The position numbers were made by a program, and so were the translations under genes. This document shows, in pieces, positions 54,985 through 64,000 of a stretch of 64,000 bases of DNA. The notes beneath the pieces were generated by a model. It was given only the letters and a program-made list of their open reading frames with translations, searched no databases and had not been told where the DNA came from. Position 1 is the stretch's first letter. Every line of letters begins with the position of its first letter. The DNA is taken from assembly GCA_963513935.1 (NCBI GenBank), contig OY740768.1, forward strand, positions 20,273,177 through 20,337,176. The letters are read 5' to 3'. The DNA comes from Aphrophora alni (Eukaryota; Arthropoda; Insecta; Hemiptera; Aphrophoridae).

Positions 54985-55739
54985 ATTAAGCTCCAGAGGG
55001 CCACCGATGAGGTGTGTAAATGGACCAAAAAATGGCGAATTGGTCTTAACGAAGCAAAGTCAGTCAATGTTAACTTCACAAACAGCAAGTCCAATCATCG
55101 GGTCCCAATTTTAAAAAAATTCTGTTCCAGTTCCCTATGCTAATTCGGCTAAGTACCTGGGAATGACACTGGATGTAAAACTCAAATGGAAAGAGCATGT
55201 CAAAAAGAAAAAACAAGAACTAAACTTGAAGTTCAGGAAAATGTATTGGCTGCTTGGAAGACAATCACAACTGTCAATACACAACAAGCTATTGATTTGT
55301 AAGCAGGTCTTAAGACCAGTGTGGATCTACGGAATTTAGCTATGGGGCTGCACTAGCAAGACAAATGTAAATATGATTCAAGTGTTTCAAAATAAAGTGC
55401 TTAGATGTATAATAGTGGATGCACCCTGGTACATCAGGAACGATAATCTACATAGGGACCTGCAGATAGACCTAGTCAGTGATGAAATAAAAAAAACAGG
55501 CAAGGAAGCATAAACAACGCATCATTCAACATGAACACCATGAGATACAGGGACTGTTGGATGTCACTCGGGTGGAGAGAAGACTGAAGAGGACCAAGCC
55601 TTCAGATCTGATGGACTATAGTGATAGGGAATAACCATTGGGTCATATCCCTTACAAGTGTAAAAAGTATGAAGTGTAAATTGCTAGATGGGTACATACT
55701 CAGTTGTAATATTGAATTAATAAAAAAAAAATTTAAAAA
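54985..55739 (+). mobile_element. 5'-truncated Jockey-like non-LTR retrotransposon
   Basis: A 755-base copy of the 3' end of an RT-coding non-LTR element. Frames show KLQRATDEVCKWTKKWRIGL, NEAKSVNV, YANSAKYLGMTLDVKLKWK, VLRPVWIYG (followed by an in-frame stop), and NKVLRCIVDAPWYIRN. This order is the post-palm region of Jockey-clade RTs. The coding end near 55635 is followed by about 80 bases of 3' UTR and a tail of A with some T. Stops and frameshifts make it inactive. The perfect flanking duplication shows target-primed insertion with 5' truncation. Confidence 0.88.
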
Positions 55740-55751
55740 ATTTCGTTTATT
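55740..55751 (+). repeat. Target-site duplication, right of Jockey-like copy
   Basis: Exact copy of atttcgtttatt at 54973-54984. Confidence 0.85.
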
Positions 55752-57064
55752 CTAATGAAGGTAACCCAGATTTTATGTTAGCAGAAAATGAGTAAAGCTT
55801 CCCGATGTTTCCAAAATTATGACTACTTATGAATTTAATTAAAATCTCTTTCAGAGTTTACAACGTGCTTAGACGAGAGACAGACATAACTTAAAAAAAA
55901 AATTTGGATGGAGGAAATCACAAAATGTGTGTATTAGCAAGAAACTGGAGATTGATATATTAACCATTATCAACCACATAAATGTGAGAAATTAATAGGG
56001 GTCAGGTTAAAATGAATAAGACTAAAGTTTATGGAGACTGTACAAAAAATATAATACCTTATACGTAATGTTATACCTTCTACAGATGTTATATACACTT
56101 GGGTTTATGTTCAAATTTGAAGGTGATATTTTAAATGTGGAGTATTTAACTTTTAAAAACGTTAACACATGTTATCATTATTTTATATTTATATTAGAAA
56201 TAATTTGGTTTGTTTTTTTCAGAAATTTATTTAGTTAGTTTTTACATACTTTAAAACTAAATTAAATTAGTTTTATAAACAATCTAATCTCCATACTTTC
56301 AGTAGAGTCTTTGTCTGTTAATTGAATTTGTCTTTGTGATTATTTGAATTGTCTGTGAAGGAAATACACTATTATTGAGAAACAATTAAATATGAAAGAT
56401 AAGATTGTTCATTGTTCATTGCGTGTTACTGTAGTATTTTTTTTACAAGGCAGGAGATGAAAATGTAATATTGGAAAAACGTTTAGGATAATTTTAGAAA
56501 CAATATACTGGTAAAGTCCAACTTGAGATTGTAACTATCTCAATATCTAATTTAAAATTGACCTTTAATTAAATTAGTGCTAAGTCCAATGTTTATTAGC
56601 AGATATTTTGATGTGGACTTACTCTTACGTAGCCTACTTGACTTAATAATGGTAAATACTGATTTAAATTATATTTGGCTAAAGTAGTAGAAAATAAAAC
56701 GGGTAAAACTCCATTAAATCAATAGTTTAAGAAATGTATTTTTATTTTAAGTTGTTATATATTTAAGTTCAGAATAAAACGATATATACTAATTTTCAAA
56801 AGTTATTTTATAGTGATGGTTTGTTCATATTGATATATTTAATTCATGCAATCTCTCTTATTTCCATATTGAAACTAATACACAACGTTTCAAAAGTATA
56901 AATCAACTTCTGTTTTCAATTGATAAATATAAACATGAGAAATATCAAAAGATTTAACATAGACAATTTTATTGGTCTCTAAAGGGAAGAAACCTCTCAG
57001 TCGTCATGGTTTTATGAAAAAAAAAAAATTAAAAAAATTCCTAGCCATCGAATATTGTAATAGG
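55752..57064. other. Non-genic AT-rich stretch
   Basis: No gene, RNA or repeat family is recognised in this interval. Confidence 0.6.
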
Positions 57065-57160
57065 TCAGGGTTGAACAAAAAGAGAATTCGGAAAGTGTGA
57101 CCTGATAGGAAAGATGAAAGGGGAAAATCTAACTCAAAACTACTTCAAAGAAGTTTTAAA
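57065..57160 (+). repeat. Dispersed repeat, copy 1
   Basis: Shares gataggaaagatgaaag, ctaa-ccaa-actac-type phrases and a final agctagga with 59385-59490 and, inverted, with 60775-60890. Copy 1 runs straight into the 21-bp minisatellite. Confidence 0.65.
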
Positions 57161-57204
57161 TCGAGCTAGGATCCTTCGGAGTTACCATACCCGTGTTTAC
57201 TAAA

Positions 57205-57420
57205 GTAATCCCCTGAGGATACCTAGTAATTCCCCGAGGATACTTAGTAATCCCCTGAGTATAGCTAGTAATCCCCTGAGGATACCTTGTAATTCCCTGA
57301 GGATACCTAGTAATCCCCTGAAGATACCTAGTAATCCCCTGAGGATACCTGGAAATCCTCTGAGGATACCTAGTAATCCCCTGAAGATACCTAGTAATCC
57401 CCTGAAGATACCTAGTAATC
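57205..57420 (+). repeat. 21-bp minisatellite, about 10 units
   Basis: Unit gtaatcccctgaggataccta with point variants (ccctgaag, ccccgagg, gagtata). Units are head to tail without spacers, so it is not a CRISPR array. Confidence 0.95.
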
Positions 57421-59384
57421 TAGGGTTGTAAAGGGAACTAAAAGTAAAACCTTTAACTTAAGAAAACATCTAATACTAGGTCTGAGCGGTTAAAATAATT
57501 AACATTTTATTATGTAAGCATTGGCGTCCCGTCATAAGAAACAACTTTATCCATACCTCGAAAAGTGGTGTATTAATTTTTTCATATAGATAAATAAAAT
57601 TATGGCAAATGTTCAAATAAACTAGATGAATAATAACAACGCCATATAATTGAATTTTGTATCTAGTGTTGTTAGTTTTCTTTTATGTTCATCTTTTACA
57701 TATTCCATAATTTATCTGTTAAAATTGTGTTCACAGATTTATGGAAAATAAGCTGTGTTAAAATTATTAATGGGGAAGTTACGTGTTACTAGGAAGGGTT
57801 GTTATTAGAGGTGAGAAGAGTTATTCAAGATATATCAATACACGCAAAGGTGTAGGTGTTTTCGTATGTCTAAATGAGGCGTGTGGACTGAATTTATTGA
57901 AAATCCAGCAATGATTCACTTCCTGTACGTTTTCATTATTTATCACTGAATACAAATGATACTAACTTTTTTATAGTCTTAATACACTGACGGTTTAAGA
58001 TAACTGTACAATTTTTAAATAACCGTTCTTAGCTACACTCCGTTTGCATGTTACTGGAAAAAGTCAAGTCAAGATGGTTTTCTTCATACTGCCAGATAAA
58101 AAAAAACACTTTGTTTTTTGTTTAGATATTAATTAAATATTGTTCTTGTAGATTTTAATTAATTTTTATAAATTGTAGCATTTAATTAAGTACGTGTGGC
58201 AGATTTTAAATATACTTGTCACTGGTATATACGGAGATCAGCGCAAAAAATCCATTCAGATGAAATTGTACAATGCAATAATAAGAAATAATAATAATAA
58301 TAATAAGATTTTAATAATCTAGAAATAAATTAAAATAATAATATACCTTTTATGTGTTTTAATATGCACATTTTAATTATTTTGAACATGTAGTGTTTTG
58401 TTTTTTGTTAAAAGACTTACGAAGATAATTGATTTTGTAATAATCAAACGTGTTGTAAATATGCCAAGATTTGAGTTTTGGTAAAGGGAAAAGTGTGTAC
58501 CTCAATTAACTCTCGTAGTTGAAGCGTGAAAACATCAAGGAGTGAGATGCTTGACTTGAGATGTAATTAGTTTCTCCAATTATAACATTGCACTCACTTT
58601 CTCCGAGTAAACGTGATATATCTATTCCCCTATTTATCGTAATACAAGTGCAAGCTCTATTTACACATCTTCGAGGCAGTATGTACAATAGTATAATTAA
58701 TAAATAGTGGAAATTATCGCACAAACGTTCTCACACACCCATCTCCAAAACTAAATAAAAACCAACTGAAATTTGTCGTCATTTAAAATGTCACTTTCGT
58801 AATTTCAAAATGGTAAATGAACGGTAGTTGTAGTTTAAATAGGAATGGTAATACAACAGATTTTATTACACTTATACCATGAAAACGTGATTTAATTGAC
58901 CACTAAACAAGTGATGGATTCTAATTTTTTACGTAACGGTTTATGGAATGCTGTGAATTTGTTTTAACCCAAAGCCTTGTTACTTCCCTATGGATAGGCC
59001 AAGCATTTTTCTTACAAGTTTAATTTCTGAAAAGAAATGTTTCTACATTAACATTTAACAGATATTTTTAAAACTATTGGGTAAAATTAAAATACAACTA
59101 AATTTAAGCTTTATATATTTCTTTAACATCATTCTTAATGAATGAATAACTAAACATTTGACTGTATTACATCAGCACACATTACGTACTGTTTAGTGAA
59201 CCATACACACAAGTGGACATTTCATATTAAGATCTACTGCCATATGTATATCTTAAATATTTAACGGTTCTTAAAATTTGTTTTTAAAAAGTGGGAAATT
59301 TCTCGGTCATCATTAATTTATAGAAAAATAAAGAATACAATATAGAGATCCATAACCCTCGAATACTCTTATAACGTCAGGATA

Positions 59385-59490
59385 CTGAGAGAGCGAGGGT
59401 TGGCAACAAGAGAGCAGATAGGAAAGATGAAAGATAGGCTTCTAAACCCAAGACTACAAGAATAAAGGTGATCAAGCTAGGATGTCTGTC
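59385..59490 (+). repeat. Dispersed repeat, copy 2
   Basis: gataggaaagatgaaagata, then cccaagactac and caagctagga, in the same order as copy 1. No minisatellite follows. Confidence 0.65.
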
Positions 59491-60774
59491 TAAGTCCATA
59501 CTCCTATAGTGAGACATTGACAAAAACTAATCTTTAACTAAATCTACTGACAGTTATGCAAGCCCATTATTTCAACATTGAGTGATTCAGTGGTGCCCTG
59601 TCGCGTCGAAGTTTTGTGGTTGTCATATTTTGCGGGTAACTTTCAAACAGTACTTAAATAGATATTAGATATTATTATCCATCAAGTGTATTTTTTAGTG
59701 TAAAATCTAAATGTTGGTATGTAACTTTAATTGGAATCTTTTAATTATTCTATGTGTCAATTTCCCTATCTTTAACTACTCCTATTTTCGTGAAATGATA
59801 GTCTAATTGTAATAAACTACCACAGCAAATTACCATGCAAGTTTGATTATTTTATATTTCTGACATGTATCTTTAACTTTCATTATATTTTTTGCATCTT
59901 TATCTGAAACAGGCAGGTGTTCATTAATAAATTGCGCAGTGGAAGTGTAGCTTAAATCGTACTCTATGTCTACACGAGGTTTAAATTTCTACATTTAATT
60001 AGTGGATTCTTACATTACAAATACTCACAAACAAAGCATATTATTTACAGGTAGAATAACAAATACATCTTGCTTAAATAAATAATTTTAGAAAGTGTTG
60101 GAAGTGAAACATTGTTTGAAGTTCTTGTAAATGGTAAGATGTTTGTACAAAAATACTTCATCCTTTTTTTTTTACAGATTTTCGCGACGAATATACTACC
60201 ATATAATATTACTAGTTACGAGAGAAGAGATTGGACATCATTATGTACAGAGAGATTGTTTTTTTTTATAATAGCTAGTAATAATAATCTAAACTGGTAA
60301 ATAATAGATGTTGTTTATTAATGATAGTTAAGAGGTAACTGTAAAAACTTATTTCTCTTTTTTATTCATTAAAACAATTTAACTGATACTAAATTTTGGT
60401 TTTAAAGTTATTTGATTGGTTGTTCATATTAAAATAAATTATGTAAAACGGACATTCGCCATCATATGTTACATAAATACGAATATATGACGTTTCAAGA
60501 GTATATAAACTATCGCTATTAAATACTAAAACTGGAGCATAAAATCGAAAAGTAAAACTAAATATATAACATAGGAAAAAGAAATAAAGTCTAAAACTAG
60601 CCCTGAACCGTCAAAAGTTAGATTGAATACATACTTGATTAGATAAAACCACCACACACAGACTTACACTACACAAAGGAAGGTAAGCAACTGCTAGATA
60701 TAAACAGTAAGCAGCTGGAACTGATAAATGTAATTCAAATCTCTTCAGAAACTCATAATAGTGATTAAGGGATT

Positions 60775-60890
60775 GGGAATCCCTCAGGAACTTAGCTATA
60801 TCGACAACATTTTTTTTTTAGTAGTCTTGGGTTAGATATCTTCCTTTTATCTTTCCTGTCAGGTCTCTTTTGACCAATTATTCACGTTTT
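60775..60890 (-). repeat. Dispersed repeat, copy 3 (inverted)
   Basis: The minus strand reads cctgacaggaaagataaaag, then taacccaagactac, then tatagctaag and cctgaggg. The last words resemble a single minisatellite unit. Confidence 0.6.
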
Positions 60891-60962
60891 CATCCCACAC
60901 AGACGCAATTGGAGTATTTGAAAGTTTGATGACTTTATTCTTACTTCTTTTCTTTTTGTATG

Positions 60963-60964
<2 letters not shown>

Positions 60965-61018
<54 letters not shown>
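60965..61018. repeat. (AT)n microsatellite
   Basis: About 54 bases of TA repeat; it produces spurious Ile-Tyr frames on both strands. Confidence 0.95.
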
Positions 61019-61023
<5 letters not shown>

Positions 61024-61498
61024 GATATATGCGATGGTAAGCGAGAGGTTTTCGTCTTTAAACATCAAGAGAAAATGCAATAATATATTTAAACAATTTT
61101 GTTTATTGCGATTTATACTGTCAACCAAGTTACTTGATAGAGCTCCTTGTTAAATGTATCTCAAACATAATATTTTATAATTTATTTTTTATTTTTAATG
61201 AAACTAACCCTCAATTTCGTTTCTTTATTATTGAACATTTCAATTATTAAAGACGAATCAAATAAATTGCCCGAAATGAGTTTAAAGTTAATTGTACTGT
61301 GGAGTAACAAATCAATATAGTTTAATTAAGAAAAGTATTATTGTAAAGTTCCTTATAAACTATTTTATAATTACATTAATTGAACTTTATATTTCTAATG
61401 GAATATGAATAACGAAATAACTTTGAAATCGTTTTTAATGAACTAGGCCATACATTGAAGGTGCCCAGAAGCAGTAGAAGTACTATGTCATAAAAAGT

Positions 61499-61623
61499 AA
61501 TGAATTTATTATAGTACGTCAAGTAATCCACATATTTTAATTGCCTTACCTTATATTTTACCTGATATATAAGGTAAGGCAATTAAATATTTGGATTAGT
61601 TGACGTACTATAATAATTCATTA
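61499..61623. mobile_element. Short foldback element, 125 bp
   Basis: The arms (61499-61556 and 61565-61623) are nearly perfect inverted repeats over about 58 bases, with outer ends taatgaattt and aattcatta and an inner hairpin around ccttaccttatat/atataaggtaagg. The loop is only about 8 bases. It has the form of a minimal MITE or a palindromic relic; no target duplication is evident. Confidence 0.75.
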
Positions 61624-61919
61624 TCCGTAAGCTAAAAAATGGAATTTAAAATAAAAACTAACTTAAACAAACCTATGCCGGTATGTTTTTGAAAGTAAAG
61701 TTCGTCCAAAACGCTCCAAATAATTTATTCATTAGATACTTGGATAATACTATGAATGGCAGAGAAATGTATACAAATCAAGGGAAACACGCATAGGGTT
61801 TGGTTTTCATTGACATTGACTGTATTTTCAGAAACAATTTTGTAACATTAAAAGAAATTATTAAAAAATTTATATTTTTTAAAGACGTTATAGACAAATA
61901 AATGAAGTTTATTTTTAAA

Positions 61920-62345
61920 AGTTTTATTTTATTTTTATTTTTTATTTTTTATAAAATATATTAGTAGTAGTCGATTCATGTCCATGGCGCTTAGAATATA
62001 TCCATTCATTTAATAGTCTTCCTGTTGCGAAACATCTATCGTTGACCTGACGTCTCACATATATTCGCATTCCTCCAGATGATCACCATTCATTACCGAA
62101 ACAAGCTCCCTACATAAAACGCATTTAGGCAGATATGTTCTAATTTATACAGATGAGTTTCAAGTCAATCGCCGATGAATATTAATTTTTTTTGGATGTT
62201 TATGCCCGTTATATATTATTGATGACGGTGTTAACACACGGAAACACGCAATGCCGGGATGAAACCTGCGTAAACCATTAGGGCTCCCTAGTTAGAACTA
62301 CGAGAAGGTAAGCACGCGCTCTGTTCACTAAGTTAGACCGCTCCC
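61920..62345 (-). mobile_element. tRNA-derived SINE
   Basis: On the minus strand the head (62345-62230) has a degenerate pol III promoter: an A-box-like GGTCTAACTTAGTGAACAG and a B-box-like GGTTTCATCCC. A body of about 270 bases follows, ending in an A/T-rich tail (complement of ttttattttatttttatttt, 61921-61953). This head-body-tail layout is that of an insect SINE. Target duplications were not found by eye. Confidence 0.55.
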
Positions 62346-64000
62346 TTGGTAATTAATCTGAATTATTTCTACAACTGTACTTCCTGGCTGTTAGAAACTG
62401 CTCTTCCGTTATTAATTTATATCAATTGTTGTATATTGCTTCAATTTATATTTGAGATATTTTCTTTAAATTACAATCACTTTTACTTTGCATCATTCCA
62501 GGAACTGAATGATATATAATTGAGCAGTTAAGTTATTGTATATTTAATGTAGATATCTTTCGTTTGCAATTTGATCTATCAGCTCGTTACGTCTATATCG
62601 CATTAGAATGACATGTATATTTTAAAATTATTATTACTGAATATTAGAGAAGTATTTATGCAATAATTTTTTTCAGAACACTCTGGAAACATCCACAGCT
62701 AATATAGAGTTTCCTAATATAATTACTTTATTACAATGCTTATAACTATTATAATTTAAATATCTTCTATAACATAAAACATAACATTGAGAAGTGGTAA
62801 ATGACTTCATCATTTTGGAAAAAAATTACATTTTAGAATGGCGTGACAAGAGGTACAAGTCAGTACCAACCCCCTTTCGTAGCTCTGCTTCATATCTTTG
62901 ATTTTGTTTCCATTCAACTAAATAAACAATGGAACGTATAGTGTAGATTTATACAATCTAATAAGAAAGAATGAACGTTTCTTACATTTATCGAAACGTA
63001 AAATAATATTATATGTTAAATATATAATATATATAAAGCTCTTCCATTTCATTTTGGTGGTGTTTGTAATTATGGCATATTTAGAATTAATATTTTTTAA
63101 ACTTTAGTATATTTAACCTAATTAATAGCTTAACCAACTACTGTTTTAAAATAAGGTACTTTACATCAAGCGAAAAATACTATGGACTTATGAATAATCT
63201 TTTTTTTAAAGTAATTTTATTGATAGAATTATTGAAATGTTAAATAATAAAGAAACAAGGTTCAAGAGTATAATATATTAAGTCATATTACCAAGTGATC
63301 AAAACTAGAAATATAATTAAAAGTACCAAAATAACAAAAGAACCCATGATTATGTTACACAAAAATGTAGTAGGCCTAAATTATTATTAATTAAAAACTT
63401 CCCATAAAACTCTAGTATATAAACTGTGGATGTGATTGTCAGTATATTGGCGAGAAGAAACAACTTTTAAATATAAATAAAAACATAGTATATGTAGAAC
63501 TGATATTGTCATGTTAGATAAATATTGGAACTGATATTGGAATATTGGAATCAAAAATCATTTGAAAGATCAAAAGGAAGATACGTTAGTTAAACTGTGT
63601 CTAAACATAAAATAATTATTGTTTTAATAAATTAAAAATATCTACTTAATAGTGTTGTAATAAATTCTCACTATATATCTAAGATAAGTTAATAATTAAA
63701 TATCCAGATTATGACTTTACAAACGAGGTTGATAATGCATTGATTAATTCGCCACAAACTAGAATCATAAAGACGTAATGCATATTACATGTGTGATTAC
63801 ATAATAGAGGCTAGGAACCAGAATTATGAAAAAAAACTATATGATTCTTATGAACTCTAATATCTATCATCAGTTATGGTAAATATTCTGGTTTACTCTT
63901 TTTATTTTGCAAGTGCTCATTGTATTTATGATACATAGTTGTTCATAGACACATAGTTTGTTCATATGTGTATAATAATAATAATAATAATTTACAAAAT
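62346..64000. other. Non-genic AT-rich stretch
   Basis: No gene recognised. A short (aat)n run lies at 63973-63990. Confidence 0.6.

Larger units (their letters stand above)
57425..61498. other. Gene-poor AT-rich stretch
   Basis: Apart from the dispersed repeat copies at 59385-59490 and 60775-60890, a short (aat)n run near 58285 and the (AT)n tract at 60965-61018, I see no gene or structured feature. Confidence 0.6.

Noticed and set aside
57205..57420. CRISPR-like regular repeats
   Set aside because: The 21-bp units are head to tail with no spacers, and the context is eukaryotic.
60859..61153. Open frames on both strands with Ile-Tyr runs
   Set aside because: Produced by the (AT)n microsatellite; no codon bias or motif.

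Overview
This window looks like AT-rich nuclear DNA of an arthropod, most likely an insect; a hemipteran is my guess only. It has spliced serine protease genes with GT-AG introns, arthropod-type promoters, and several eukaryotic transposon classes: Polinton/Maverick, non-LTR, Ty3/gypsy, Penelope-like, MITE and SINE. I see no bacterial operon, rRNA, CRISPR array or functional tRNA.

Region 1 (371-36802) is a direct tandem segmental duplication. Copy A is 371-14236 and copy B is 14490-36802, with a 253-base spacer between them. Each copy carries one three-exon gene for a secreted, chymotrypsin-fold (S1) serine protease: gene A spans 4016-13771 (359 aa predicted) and gene B spans 17442-36339 (350 aa predicted). 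Both have a signal peptide, an activation site R|IFGG, the His/Asp/Ser triad and sound splice sites. They differ at the expected S1-pocket position, in a surface loop, and in a pair of cysteines. Copy A also holds a decayed extra exon 2.

Intron 2 of both genes is a shared nest of dead retroelements: a non-LTR fragment with endonuclease and RT remains, a Penelope-like GIY-YIG remnant, a GC-rich block, and a Ty3/gypsy pol remnant. All of these predate the duplication. After the duplication, copy B alone gained a 732-bp foldback MITE (20654-21385), a 7.3-kb Polinton/adintovirus-like element (22313-29624) and a fragment of a Ulp1-like cysteine protease gene (about 34872-35299). The paralogous intron in copy A preserves the empty site of the Polinton.

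The Polinton has 1.2-1.4-kb terminal inverted repeats starting with AG and an imperfect 6-bp target duplication. Inside it has, in order: an integrase C-terminal chromodomain (+), a packaging ATPase with a stop codon in its P-loop (+), an uncharacterised intact gene (+), a broken DAVN-repeat fibre-like gene (+), a phospholipase A2-like capsid protein (+), an adenain-like protease (+), a truncated probable structural gene (+), and an integrase catalytic-core fragment on the minus strand by the right repeat. DNA polymerase B and a complete major capsid gene are missing, so it is a defective remnant of an endogenous virus-like element.

Region 2 (36803-38865) is AT-rich DNA with one local tandem repeat. 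Region 3 (about 38866-44105, minus strand) is a nearly complete non-LTR retrotransposon, probably of the LOA/I group. Its ORF2 is uninterrupted (endonuclease, RT, RNase H), and its ORF1 has one frameshift.

Region 4 (44106-64000) is gene-poor, AT-rich DNA. It holds a 5'-truncated Jockey-like copy with a 12-bp target duplication (54985-55739), a 21-bp minisatellite (57205-57420), a small dispersed repeat in three places, a short foldback element (61499-61623), a tRNA-derived SINE (61920-62345, minus) and several (AT)n tracts.
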